A stretch of 64,000 nt of DNA from Pseudobdellovibrionaceae bacterium (lineage in GTDB: Bacteria > Bdellovibrionota > Bdellovibrionia > Bdellovibrionales > UBA1609): contig JAMLIO010000002.1 of the NCBI GenBank assembly GCA_023954155.1, positions 194,221 through 258,220 of the forward strand. Reading direction: 5' to 3'. The notes beneath the pieces were generated by a model. The model was not told the origin of the DNA. It saw only the letters and a program-made list of their open reading frames with translations, and ran no database searches. The position numbers and the translations under genes were made by a program. The stretch's first letter is position 1, and every line of letters starts with the position of its first letter. This document shows, piece by piece, positions 51,269-60,484 of this stretch.

Positions 51269-52094
51269 CAGTACTTCCTTTTGGTTTGGAAAGGTATTGG
51301 GATAAACCCTCAGCAAGTTGCTTGGCAAGCTCAAAACGCTGGGTTTCATCATTCAGACGATGAAAGTCCTTTTCGTTAGAGATGTATCCCAGCTCTACAA
51401 GCACACTGGTGAAGGGCAAGCTTCTGAGCAAATAAAAATTTCCTTCACGAATTTGGGAAGAGCCCTTCCAATTTTTTTTCAAGGACACTGCCAGCGCAAG
51501 ACTCTCTCCGCGTGTCTTCATTCGAAGCATATCTAGAAGGATCACCTTTAGGTCTTTAGGGACCTCAACTTGATCCATATCGGGATAAAAGAAGCGAGTG
51601 TTGTAAGCTTTTAGCGCAAAATCAGCCATATTATTGCTTTGGCTGGTCACAGAAAGAAAAGATAAAAAATCTTGGTGTCCTATTAAAGCATCTGAGGGTT
51701 CAATATAAAATTCAGCCCCTGAAATCCTCTTATTGCGATGAGTGTTGGCATGGAGAGAAATAAAAATTTGCGGTCTTTTTTGCAGGGCGATCTGCACGCG
51801 CTCTTCTAATCCTAGTCCCTGATCGGATTCACGGATCAGCTCGGCCTTGATGTTTTGATTTAAGAGCTCTAGGTAAAGCTTTTGGGCCACATCAAATACA
51901 ATAGGCTCTTCATAGGTGTTCCCAATAGTGATTCCCCCTCGATCAATGCCACCGTGCCCAGGATCAATCAGCACCTGCAATCTGGGCGTGGCTAGAGCGT
52001 CATCAGAGGATGTCTCTTGAGCCATGGCCTTAAGTCCATAAAAAGAAAATACGATAAGAATGGTAATGAGGACGTGCCCCAGTTTGTGTGACAT
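51255..52094 (-). CDS. N-acetylmuramoyl-L-alanine amidase (AmiC/Amidase_3 type), exported
   Basis: About 279 residues from ATG 52094, with a signal peptide ending near AMAQ. The Amidase_3 zinc motifs are VLIDPGHGGIDRGG (His), then YEEPIVFDVA (Glu), and SLHANTHRN (His), followed by the catalytic Glu in VLVELGYISNEKD. It cleaves the peptide stem from glycan in the periplasm during cell separation or prey-wall modification. No targeting (AMIN or SPOR) domain is present. First gene of the leftward operon. Confidence 0.92.
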   Translation of the reverse strand: MSHKLGHVLITILIVFSFYGLKAMAQETSSDDALATPRLQVLIDPGHGGIDRGGITIGNTYEEPIVFDVAQKLYLELLNQNIKAELIRESDQGLGLEERVQIALQKRPQIFISLHANTHRNKRISGAEFYIEPSDALIGHQDFLSFLSVTSQSNNMADFALKAYNTRFFYPDMDQVEVPKDLKVILLDMLRMKTRGESLALAVSLKKNWKGSSQIREGNFYLLRSLPFTSVLVELGYISNEKDFHRLNDETQRFELAKQLAEGLSQYLSKPKGSTDETK

Positions 52095-52141
52095 AGATTC
52101 AAGCATAATATGAATGGAGTTGAAAACAAGGACATCTGGGC

Positions 52142-52183
52142 AAAAAAAAAGCGACCTGGGGGTAAGGAGGGGGCCAGGCCGCT
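52142..52183 (-). terminator. Terminator-like hairpin upstream of the amidase operon
   Basis: On the minus strand AGCGGCCTGG and CCAGGTCGCT (9 of 10 pairs) enclose a C-rich loop and are followed by nine Ts. It lies about 50 bases upstream of the amidase ATG in a divergent region with no leftward gene before it. It is either an attenuator of the amidase operon or a block to antisense transcription. Confidence 0.6.
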
Positions 52184-52323
52184 AGGGGGATATAATCAGG
52201 ACCATATATAGCAACCTATATGCCAGCCTCTAGTCCAATTAAAGCCACGACCTTGATGTTGCTATGGTTGCAAATCGGTTCTCACGCTGTATTATTTTCA
52301 TTAGATATATAAGGAGTCTTAGG

Positions 52324-53145
52324 ATGAAACTGACTACACTTTCTGCGCTAATTTTAGTTTTTTCGACAATGACCATCGGGGTGCAAGCCTTTGCTGAACG
52401 TTCTATTGAGTTAGCAAAAACTGAACTTGCAGACGCTAAGAATGCAGCTAAAGTTTTAAGCACTCAAGAAAAGATCATGCAACAGCAGGCTGAAAGAGCA
52501 GCGAAACGAGCCGCAGACGAAATCAAAAAAGTGGATGACGAAAAGGCTAAGATTGATGCCTCTAATGCAGAGTTAAAGCAAAAGATCGAAGAGTATAACA
52601 AAACCAAAGAAGAGCAAGAGTCTACTTATGAAAAGCAAAAGACAGAACTTGCTAAACTCAAAGAAGAAAGCGGTAGACTGAATAAAGAAATTCAAGAGCT
52701 TAAAGTCAATCTAAGTAAATTGGTGTCTGGCCGTATTGACCTGACAGGACAATTGCAACAAGAGCAACAGAGCATTAACAAGTTAAATGCTGAACTGAGT
52801 AGCTTTAAAGCCAAAGAAGCAGAAGAGAAAGCTAACTTTGATCGTTTCCAAGCTGAACTTGCTCGTGCAAAAGAGCAGAATGAAGCGCTTAAGACTCGTT
52901 TGGATGATGCCATTCAAATGGGACAAGCTGCGATCGTTGAATACGATCAACAAAAGATTCAACTTAAGGCCGAGTCTGATCGGTTAAATAAAGAGATTGA
53001 AGCTTTACGTAATAAAGAAAAAGAAATGCAGAAGAAGCGTGATAGCGCCAGAAAGAGCTTTGAAACTGAAAACGAAAAGCATCAAATTATAAAAGAAAGA
53101 CACGCCCAACTTTCTGCTCGCCATAATCAAGCAAATAGTCAATAA
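52324..53145 (+). CDS. Exported coiled-coil protein
   Basis: 273 residues from ATG 52324, with AAGGAG upstream. A signal peptide (MKLTTLSALILVFSTMTIGVQAFA) is followed by about 245 residues of nearly continuous heptad-pattern coiled coil rich in Glu, Lys and Gln. This is the general shape of periplasmic structural or EnvC-like proteins, but no LytM or other terminal domain is present. Divergent from the amidase gene. A 9-bp hairpin (TGAGCCGAA/TTCGGCTCA) at 53163-53188 follows. Confidence 0.8.
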   Translation: MKLTTLSALILVFSTMTIGVQAFAERSIELAKTELADAKNAAKVLSTQEKIMQQQAERAAKRAADEIKKVDDEKAKIDASNAELKQKIEEYNKTKEEQESTYEKQKTELAKLKEESGRLNKEIQELKVNLSKLVSGRIDLTGQLQQEQQSINKLNAELSSFKAKEAEEKANFDRFQAELARAKEQNEALKTRLDDAIQMGQAAIVEYDQQKIQLKAESDRLNKEIEALRNKEKEMQKKRDSARKSFETENEKHQIIKERHAQLSARHNQANSQ

Positions 53146-53206
53146 TGGCCCAAATTGACTTTTGAGCCGAAATCTAAAGTTCGGCTCAGCAACAAAGGTG
53201 ATTCTT

Positions 53207-54286
53207 GTGCCGCAAAATAACGAAAATAAATTTTGGATAACTGAAGCAAGATTAGGAATTTGGAGTATGGCAGCCTTGGCTGCCATAGCTATTTCATTTG
53301 CTCTTTCTTACACCAAGGCCATCATGGTGCCCTTTGTCTTCTCTTTGTTTCTTTATTTTATGCTTTTGCCCTTTCTAAGATTTTTAAAAAATGAGGTGAG
53401 GCTTCCCAGGTGGCTGGCCTTAGTGATCACTTTTACTTTAGTGTTTGTAATTGTCCTTGTGTTGACTCTGATTGCAGTGGCCTTTGTGCGGGGTTTTTTA
53501 GATGGGTATCAAGACTATTACAATCGTTTGGTCATTGCACTAGAAAAAGGCCGTCGTTATCTGGTGGAACAAGGTTTTACGATGGCACAGGAATTCGATG
53601 CTCCCAGTTATTTAAGTCGTTTGCCTTTGCTCAACATTATTAGAAATGCAGGTTTTGGAGCTTTAAACTTTATCAGTTCACTTTCTTTAGTTTTTATCTT
53701 TTTACTGTTTTTATTTATTGGCACTGCTGCTGCTGAAACGCCTACAGATTCTGAGTCCTCAAATGTTGATGTGGATGATGTGTCTGGCAATGAATTTTTG
53801 ATGGAAGTGGATTACAAAATTCGTCAATATCTATTGGTTAAATTAACGACGTCTTTGATCACTGCGATTGTGATTGGGACGTTTTTCATGTTTATGGGCT
53901 TGGACTTTGCTCTGACTTTTGCCACGGCGGTCTTTGTTCTAAATTTTATTCCCACCATTGGCTCTATCGTTGCCACGATACTGCCTGTGCCCATTGCTCT
54001 CATTCAGTATGACAGTTCCTTGATGGTTTGGCTTATTGTTATCATTCCAGGTCTGACTCAATTTATTATAGGAAGTGTGATTGAACCCAAAATCATGGGA
54101 GACAGTTTAAAGATTCATCCTGTGGTGATTCTTCTGTCTTTGATGTTTTGGGCTTTGATATGGGGCATTCCTGGTGCTTTTATGGCCGTGCCTTTAACTG
54201 CGGCCATTAAAATTATTTTGGAAAAGATCGAAGGTGGGCACTATATTTCTCAGTTGATGTCAGGAGATATCACTAGAAAGAAGTAA
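53207..54286 (+). CDS. AI-2E family permease (PerM/YdiK type)
   Basis: About 359 residues. I prefer GTG 53207 because AAAGGTG is well spaced for it and an upstream TTG at 53162 lies in a hairpin. About eight membrane segments follow, with the family's characteristic gap in the middle and the terminal signatures LNFIPTIGSIVATILPVPIAL and PKIMGDSLKIHPVVILLSL. Family members have been linked to AI-2 export or Na+/H+ antiport. The substrate here is unknown. Confidence 0.85.
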   Translation: MPQNNENKFWITEARLGIWSMAALAAIAISFALSYTKAIMVPFVFSLFLYFMLLPFLRFLKNEVRLPRWLALVITFTLVFVIVLVLTLIAVAFVRGFLDGYQDYYNRLVIALEKGRRYLVEQGFTMAQEFDAPSYLSRLPLLNIIRNAGFGALNFISSLSLVFIFLLFLFIGTAAAETPTDSESSNVDVDDVSGNEFLMEVDYKIRQYLLVKLTTSLITAIVIGTFFMFMGLDFALTFATAVFVLNFIPTIGSIVATILPVPIALIQYDSSLMVWLIVIIPGLTQFIIGSVIEPKIMGDSLKIHPVVILLSLMFWALIWGIPGAFMAVPLTAAIKIILEKIEGGHYISQLMSGDITRKK

Positions 54287-54300
54287 GATTAAGACGCTTT

Positions 54301-54397
54301 GTTTTGAGGAGGAGAATAGCCCTTCTTCAAAACGTAAAGCAGATTCTCTTTTGTATTACGTCATAAAGACAGTTCTTCTGTATTACGTCAGAAGAAC
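54301..54397. repeat. Hairpins and 12-bp direct repeat between convergent genes
   Basis: TGTATTACGTCA occurs exactly twice (54352 and 54379). The second copy is flanked by GTTCTTCTG/CAGAAGAAC, a 9-bp perfect stem. A weaker stem GTTTTGA/TCAAAAC lies at 54301-54333. These probably act as bidirectional transcription ends. Confidence 0.55.
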
Positions 54398-54436
54398 AGT
54401 TCTTCGAGAAAACAGGCTGATAAGCACATGCCGCGT

Positions 54437-55732
54437 TTAATATAAAAGTCCTGCAATACAAGCCGTCATAAAAGCAGCGAGTGAGCCACCTATAATGGCC
54501 TTAATTCCCATTTGTGCCAGATCTTTTTTGCGGTTGGGAGCAAGTCCACCAATGCCCCCAATTTGAATGGCAATAGAACTAAAGTTAGAAAAGCCACATA
54601 AAGCGTAAGACAAAATGATTCGTGAACGAGGAGAAAAAGATTCTCCCATTTGTGCCAGATCAAAGTAGGCAAAGAATTCATTGAAGACGACCTTTTTTCC
54701 TAAAAGTCCCGAGGCTAAAAAACACTCTTCCCATGGAATCCCAAGAAAAAAAGATGCGGGTATAAAGAGCCAGCTTAAAATCACAGTAAGATTCAGCTGA
54801 GGCACTTCGCTTTCTGCAAGTCCAGGAGTTAAAAATTGTCCCCAACTGGCAAAGCCGATCCATTCTCCTATTTGGATTAAGATCGCATCACACATATAAA
54901 TCAAAGCCACAAAGGCTAAGAGCATGGCGCCAACATTGGCTGCTAATTTGAGCCCATCAGCCGCACCCGATGCGGCAGCATCAATCACATTTTCATAACT
55001 AAGAAGTGTTTGTGTAGGAGTATCACCCATAGTTTCTGGCGTTCCTGTTTCTGGAAACATCATTTTTGCAAACAAAATAGCCGCAGGAGCGGAGAGAACA
55101 CTAGCCACCACCAAGTGTCCTGCAATGTCTGGAATGCTTGCGGATAAAAAACCCACATACACAGCCATCACACCACCAGCAACTGTGGCCATCCCGCCCA
55201 CCATCACGGTGAACACTTCAGATTTAGTCATACGTGGCAGATAGGGTTTAATGGTCAGAGGTGCTTCTGTTTGACCGACAAACACATTGGCCACTGTAGA
55301 GAGGGCCTCTGCGCCACTAATATTGAGGGTCTTTTTAAGAACCTTAGAAAACCCCGCAATGATAAGGGGAAGAATTTTAAAGTGGTAAAGCACTGAACTT
55401 AGCGATGAAAAAAAGATGATCGTAGGTAAGACTTGTAGTGCCATAACAAATCCTGTTTTTTCTACATCGACCAAGGGGCCAAATAAAAATTCGGTCCCTT
55501 TTTGAGTAAAGTTTAAAACATTAAGAAAAAAACTATTAGCCCAGGAAAAGATAAAAAAGAAGGGAGCAGGGAGATTAAAAAAGGGCACACCTAAAAGCAA
55601 AATAGCAAGGGCAAGCTGAATCAAGGTAGCATTGATGACCAGTTTATAATCAATTTTACGTCGAGAATTTGAAAGCCCGTAGGCTACGGCCAAAAATACA
55701 GCAATTCCAAGTAGACTTTGTGCTTTTTCCAT
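54437..55732 (-). CDS. NupC-family concentrative nucleoside transporter
   Basis: 431 residues, GGAG before the ATG. A polytopic protein with NupC signatures: the gate and nucleoside-binding stretches VFVGQTEAPLTIKPYLPRMTKSE (about 158-180), AANVGAMLLAFVALIYM and LVTNEFFAY-like FNEFFAYFDLA, and the final SYALCGFSNFSSIAIQIGGIGGL. It imports nucleosides with Na+ or H+, useful for salvaging prey nucleotides. Confidence 0.93.
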   Translation of the reverse strand: MEKAQSLLGIAVFLAVAYGLSNSRRKIDYKLVINATLIQLALAILLLGVPFFNLPAPFFFIFSWANSFFLNVLNFTQKGTEFLFGPLVDVEKTGFVMALQVLPTIIFFSSLSSVLYHFKILPLIIAGFSKVLKKTLNISGAEALSTVANVFVGQTEAPLTIKPYLPRMTKSEVFTVMVGGMATVAGGVMAVYVGFLSASIPDIAGHLVVASVLSAPAAILFAKMMFPETGTPETMGDTPTQTLLSYENVIDAAASGAADGLKLAANVGAMLLAFVALIYMCDAILIQIGEWIGFASWGQFLTPGLAESEVPQLNLTVILSWLFIPASFFLGIPWEECFLASGLLGKKVVFNEFFAYFDLAQMGESFSPRSRIILSYALCGFSNFSSIAIQIGGIGGLAPNRKKDLAQMGIKAIIGGSLAAFMTACIAGLLY

Positions 55733-56082
55733 ATTTCTCCTAATTCATCAGCAAAACACATATCATAGTAAGGTTTAGCTCTATGCCAAGTGGATTTTAA
55801 ATATGGGTCTGTGCATATTACCCCTAGGGAAGCGTCCTTGGTATTCTACGGATTTCATGTAGATAAAAAGATCGCAGTTTAAGAAGGGCTATGACAATTT
55901 TGGTCTGGCTCATTTGCTTTATAATGGATTTCAATTTTTTCTATTTAACCAAAAACTAACAGGAAATTGGGGTCATATATGTTAGCTTTTAAGGTCAAAG
56001 CGTGGAGTAAAAAGACTTAAAGGCCTTTTCAAGAGGCCAATAAAAGTGATGTAGTGTCAAAATTGTTGAAGGAGACAGATCG
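55733..56082. other. Divergent promoter region before pst
   Basis: No gene. A TATAAT at 55920-55925 without a matching -35 box fits an activator-dependent promoter for pstS. I do not see a clear pair of Pho-box repeats, so control by PhoB is only inferred from the operon. Confidence 0.35.
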
Positions 56083-57111
56083 TTGTCGCGTCAATTTTAT
56101 GGCTCAGTTTTAGTGGTGCTTATGATTTTTGGAGCCATCATTTATCAAGCTTTACTTGGTTCTGACACCTTTATCAATGGTGCTGGGGCCTCCTTTCCTT
56201 ATCCGTTATATTCAAAATGGATTAAAGTTTATCATTCTGAACACCCCTTAGTAAAAATCAACTATCAGTCTATTGGTAGCGGAGGAGGAATTCGTCAGGT
56301 GATCCAGGGTACTGTGGACTTTGGTGCCACAGATGCTCCTATGAACGAGCACGAACTGGCTAAAGCTAATTTTAAAGTGTGGCACATTCCCACCGTGATG
56401 GGTTCTGTGGTGCTCACTTATAATTTACCTGAACTTCAGGAAAGACTTCAGATCACACCTGAAATTTTAGTGGCGATTTATCTTGGGGAGATCAAAAGTT
56501 GGGATCATCCACGACTTGTAGCTTTAAATCCTGAGCTTAAAGACAATTCAACTTATATTTTACCTATTCGTCGTTCAGATGGCAGTGGCACAACGGCCAT
56601 CTTTACCGATTATTTGTCAAAAGTGTCTCCGCTTTGGAAGATGGAAGTCGGAAGTGGCAAGTCCTTAAAGTGGCCTACGGGTCTTGGGGGCAAGGGTAAT
56701 GAAGGTGTAACGGGACTTGTAAAGCAAAATCATGGGGCCATAGGTTATGTAGAGTTGACCTATGCTGAAGCGAGTGGACTGTCTGTGGCTGCTTTGCAAA
56801 ACTCTTCGGGTAATTTCGTCTTTCCGACTTTAAACTCTGTATCTAAAGCCGCTGAAGGGATTGAGATCCCCGAAGACTACCGCGTGTCTCTATCAAACTC
56901 TTCTCATCCCGAAGCCTATCCTATTGCCGCGTTCACCTACATGCTATTCCCCGAAAACATTTCCAAGTCTAAAGGTAAAGAACTTAAAAAGTTTATGGAT
57001 TGGGCGATGACAGAAGGACAAGATGTGGCTGCGGAGCTAAAGTATGCTCCTCTTCCTAAAACATTAACAACACGACTGCGCAAAGAGGTTGAGGAGATCA
57101 CAATTAACTAA
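56083..57111 (+). CDS. pstS: Phosphate ABC transporter substrate-binding protein
   Basis: 342 residues from TTG 56083 with AAGGAG upstream. It has an N-terminal hydrophobic anchor, then the PstS phosphate-binding motifs GAGASFPYPLYSKW, SIGSGGGIRQV, DFGATDAPM, and RSDGSGTT. There is no clear lipobox or cleavage site, so it is possibly anchored by an uncleaved signal. Overlaps pstC by 1 base. Confidence 0.95.
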   Translation: MSRQFYGSVLVVLMIFGAIIYQALLGSDTFINGAGASFPYPLYSKWIKVYHSEHPLVKINYQSIGSGGGIRQVIQGTVDFGATDAPMNEHELAKANFKVWHIPTVMGSVVLTYNLPELQERLQITPEILVAIYLGEIKSWDHPRLVALNPELKDNSTYILPIRRSDGSGTTAIFTDYLSKVSPLWKMEVGSGKSLKWPTGLGGKGNEGVTGLVKQNHGAIGYVELTYAEASGLSVAALQNSSGNFVFPTLNSVSKAAEGIEIPEDYRVSLSNSSHPEAYPIAAFTYMLFPENISKSKGKELKKFMDWAMTEGQDVAAELKYAPLPKTLTTRLRKEVEEITIN

Positions 57112-58043
57112 TGGCATTGCTAAAACCCAAAGATCATCACCCAGGTGATCGACTTTTTTATTACGTCCTCACGCTTGTAGCCTTAATGACCGTAGGGCTT
57201 TTGGGTCTTATGATGGGTGCCATTTTTGACATGTCCTTTGAGGCGATCAAAACCTTTGGTTTAAAGTTTTTTATTACCAATGACTGGGATCCCAGACGAC
57301 AGATTTTTGGGGCTTTACCTTTTATTTTTGGAACCTTAGTGTCTTCGTTTCTGGCTCTTTTGTTAGCTGTACCTATCAGTTTAGGTATGGCTTTGTATGT
57401 GAATGAGATTGCTCCAAAGGGTGTGGCCAGGGCTTTGGCTTTTTTAGTGGAGATGCTTGCGGCCATTCCTAGTATTGTGTATGGGCTCTGGGGGCTTTTT
57501 GTCTTAGCCCCTTTTCTAAAAAATTATCTGCAACCCGCTTTGCAATACACTTTGGGTTGGCTGCCTTTCTTTCAGGGCGAACCTATTGGTGTGGGCATGT
57601 TGGCCTCGGGAATCATTTTAGCGTTTATGATCACTCCTACTATTTCTACAATCTGCAGAGAAGTCTTTGCGTCTGTTCCAGATATCATTCGTGAAGCGGC
57701 TTACGGTTTGGGGGCCACTCGTTGGGAGATGCTTAAGCTTTCAGTGCTGAGAGCCTCTTTGCCTGGAATTTTAGCGGCTGTGATCTTGGGATTAGGTCGC
57801 GCTCTGGGAGAGACCATGGCTGTGACCATGGTGATTGGAAACGTTGCACAGATCAAGTGGAGTTTATTTGAGCCCGCACAAACCATGGCCTCTTTAATCG
57901 CCAATGAATATGCAGAAGCAGAAACCGACCTGATCATGTCTTCTTTGACTGCTGTGGGACTGACTTTATTTGTGGTGTCTTTGATTGTGAATTCACTAGC
58001 AAGACTCATCGTTTGGAAAAATAAAGAGAAGTACAAGCTATGA
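57111..58043 (+). CDS. pstC: Phosphate ABC transporter permease PstC
   Basis: 310 residues with six membrane segments. Contains the permease EAA loop (VPDIIREAAYGLGATRWEMLKLSVLRASLPGILA) and PSIVYGLWGLFVLAP. The ATG is the last base of the pstS stop, and its own stop overlaps pstA by 4 bases. Confidence 0.95.
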   Translation: MALLKPKDHHPGDRLFYYVLTLVALMTVGLLGLMMGAIFDMSFEAIKTFGLKFFITNDWDPRRQIFGALPFIFGTLVSSFLALLLAVPISLGMALYVNEIAPKGVARALAFLVEMLAAIPSIVYGLWGLFVLAPFLKNYLQPALQYTLGWLPFFQGEPIGVGMLASGIILAFMITPTISTICREVFASVPDIIREAAYGLGATRWEMLKLSVLRASLPGILAAVILGLGRALGETMAVTMVIGNVAQIKWSLFEPAQTMASLIANEYAEAETDLIMSSLTAVGLTLFVVSLIVNSLARLIVWKNKEKYKL

Positions 58044-58924
58044 AACCATTTAATATCAAAACCCAGCTTAGCTTTTCTATGATGGATAGAAAAAGAAAAC
58101 TCAAAAGCAAGATCATGGTGTTCTTCTTGATGCTGGCCGCAGTGCTTGCTGCAATTCCGTTTGTGTTCATCACATCTTATGTATTTTATAAGGGTTTAAG
58201 TTCCATCAATCTTGATTTTTTCACCCAACTTCCCGCAGCCCCTGGTCAGCTTGGAGGAGGCATAGGGAATGCGCTCTTAGGAAGTTTGATTATGGTCTTT
58301 ATGGCCTCTGTATTTGCTGTCCCTTGGGGGATTTTAGGTGGGGCGTATTTAAGCGAATATTCTTCGACTAAACTGGCCAAGTATTTAAGTTTCAGTGTGG
58401 ATCTGTTGACCAGTGTCCCTTCTATTGTGGTGGGAATTTTTGTGTATGTGATTTTAGTGACCACAATGGGTAAGTTTTCAGGTCTTGCTGGGGCTATGTC
58501 GTTATTTATCATTATGATTCCGATTGTGATCAGAACCACCGAAGAGATTTTAAAACTTGTGCCCTTTCATATTCGTGAAGCGGGATTAGGTTTGGGGCTT
58601 CCTCGTTGGAAGGTGATTCTGCTGATTGTGATTCCAGGGGTAAAAAGCTCTTTGATTTCAGGGGTGATGCTCGCCATTGCCAGAGCCGCAGGTGAAACGG
58701 CCCCGCTTTTATTCACAAGTTTAGCCAACCAATACTGGTCTTCAAATATTTTAGAGCCTATGGCTTCTGTTCCCGTGCAGGTTTATAACTTTGCTATCAG
58801 CGGATTTGAAGATTTGGAAAGACAAGCCTGGGCAGGCTCTTTGGTTTTAGTGTTTTTTGTGGTGACCATTAACTTAATAACGCGCTTTTTGCTTAACCTT
58901 AATAAGTTAGGTCGAAAGAAATAA
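58040..58924 (+). CDS. pstA: Phosphate ABC transporter permease PstA
   Basis: 294 residues with six membrane segments and the EAA loop IREAGLGLGLPRWKVILLIVIPGVKSSLISG. AGETAPLLFTS is a family signature. Translationally coupled to pstC by an ATGA overlap. Confidence 0.95.
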   Translation: MKPFNIKTQLSFSMMDRKRKLKSKIMVFFLMLAAVLAAIPFVFITSYVFYKGLSSINLDFFTQLPAAPGQLGGGIGNALLGSLIMVFMASVFAVPWGILGGAYLSEYSSTKLAKYLSFSVDLLTSVPSIVVGIFVYVILVTTMGKFSGLAGAMSLFIIMIPIVIRTTEEILKLVPFHIREAGLGLGLPRWKVILLIVIPGVKSSLISGVMLAIARAAGETAPLLFTSLANQYWSSNILEPMASVPVQVYNFAISGFEDLERQAWAGSLVLVFFVVTINLITRFLLNLNKLGRKK

Positions 58925-58943
58925 AAAGTGGATCAGGTGAAGT

Positions 58944-59699
58944 ATGTCATTGATTGAAGTCAAAAATTTAAATGCAGGATTCGGTCCTAAACATATCTTA
59001 AAAGATGTGAGTTGCGCTTTTGGACAAAATGAAGTGGTTGCCTTGATTGGACCTTCGGGTTGCGGAAAGTCCACCTTTATTCGTACCCTTAATCGTTTGC
59101 ACGAAGAGATCGACAACGCGTGGATGGAAGGGGATGTGTTCTTTGAGGGCTTTAACATTTATGACACCAAAGTTGACCCAGTTTTGATTCGTCGAAGAGT
59201 CGGGATGGTGTTTCAAAAGCCGAACCCTTTCCCAGGGCTGAGCATTTATGAAAACGTGGCCATTGGGCTTAAACTTGCGGGTTATCGCAATAAAAGCTCC
59301 ATTGATGAGCTGGTAGAATCAGCCCTTAAACAGGCCGCCTTGTGGGAAGAGGTGAAAGATCATCTTAAAAACCCAGGAACCAGCTTATCTGGAGGACAAC
59401 AGCAAAGACTTTGCATTGCTAGGGCTCTTGCCGTCAAACCTCCTGTGCTTTTAATGGATGAACCCACAAGTGCCCTAGACCCCATTTCCACAGGAAAGAT
59501 TGAGGAGCTGATTGAAGCTTTACATAATTCTGTTACAGTAATTATTGTGACTCATAATATGCAGCAAGCAGCTCGTATATCTGACAAAACAGCGTATTTT
59601 TTAATGGGGAATCTGGTGGAGTTTGGACAAACATCGGAAATATTTACGAACCCCAAAGATGAAAGAACGGAGTCTTACATCACAGGACGATTTGGATAG
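58944..59699 (+). CDS. pstB: Phosphate ABC transporter ATPase PstB
   Basis: 251 residues. Walker [11 protein letters not shown]-loop [10 protein letters not shown], signature LSGGQQQR, Walker [14 protein letters not shown], and the switch His in [15 protein letters not shown]. It powers phosphate import through PstCA. Nineteen bases after pstA. Confidence 0.97.
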   Translation: MSLIEVKNLNAGFGPKHILKDVSCAFGQNEVVALIGPSGCGKSTFIRTLNRLHEEIDNAWMEGDVFFEGFNIYDTKVDPVLIRRRVGMVFQKPNPFPGLSIYENVAIGLKLAGYRNKSSIDELVESALKQAALWEEVKDHLKNPGTSLSGGQQQRLCIARALAVKPPVLLMDEPTSALDPISTGKIEELIEALHNSVTVIIVTHNMQQAARISDKTAYFLMGNLVEFGQTSEIFTNPKDERTESYITGRFG

Positions 59700-59792
59700 G
59701 TGGCATCACAGATTGGAATTGTGAGAACAAAGAAGCTAGCTGCATAAAATTATTGAGTGCGTATAGGACGTAAAGGGAGATAAAAGGCAAAT

Positions 59793-60473
59793 ATGTCAAA
59801 GGCGACCATTGAGACTACGATTGAAAATTTAAAAAAACATGTTTCTGAAGTAGGGACCTTAGTAGAAAAGGCAGTGTCCCATGCTTGTAAAGCTGCTGTT
59901 GAAAAAAGTGAATATGAAATCCTTCAAGTTTTAAAGTTCGAAGAGATGATCAACGAACATCACCGAAGCTTAGATGATCATTGTATGCAGGCTTTAGCTA
60001 AGCTTTCTCCTTTTGGACAAGACTTAAGAACTATTATTTCTGTAATTAAAATCAACGCGGATATGGAACGCATGGGCGATCAGTCCCGTAATATCGTCCG
60101 CATTTTAAAAGATCATTTCGAAAAGATGGACACCCCCAACTCCAAAGCCTTCGTGCAGATGATGGCTGACGTGAATTGGATGGTCAAAGAGAGCATAGAA
60201 AGCTTCTCTAAAGGCAACGCCCAAAAGGCCATCGAAATCTTAAAAAGAGAAGAAAAAGTAGATGAAGGTAAAAAACTTTTAACCAAAGAACTCTTAGAAC
60301 TGATGCAACAGCAACCTAATAGCGTAAAACCAGCACTAGATTTCATTTTGATTGTCAGAAGCCTAGAACGAATCGCTGACCACTGCACCAACATTGCAGA
60401 GGAAACCATCTTCGTCCTCACTGGCCAAGACATCCGCCACCGCCAAGAAATCCTACAAACAAAAAAAACCTAG
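59793..60473 (+). CDS. phoU: Phosphate signalling protein PhoU
   Basis: 226 residues, two repeated three-helix bundles typical of PhoU, with the metal-site type motifs IKINADMERMGDQSRNI and LIVRSLERIADHCTNIAEE. It damps the Pho response and Pst uptake when phosphate is plentiful. Last gene of the pst operon, convergent with phoX by 11 bases. Confidence 0.95.
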   Translation: MSKATIETTIENLKKHVSEVGTLVEKAVSHACKAAVEKSEYEILQVLKFEEMINEHHRSLDDHCMQALAKLSPFGQDLRTIISVIKINADMERMGDQSRNIVRILKDHFEKMDTPNSKAFVQMMADVNWMVKESIESFSKGNAQKAIEILKREEKVDEGKKLLTKELLELMQQQPNSVKPALDFILIVRSLERIADHCTNIAEETIFVLTGQDIRHRQEILQTKKT

Positions 60474-60484
60474 GACTAAGCTTT

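Noticed and set aside
55733-56082. Pho box upstream of pstS
   Set aside because: I could find only one weak half-site (ATGACA) and not the two spaced repeats needed.
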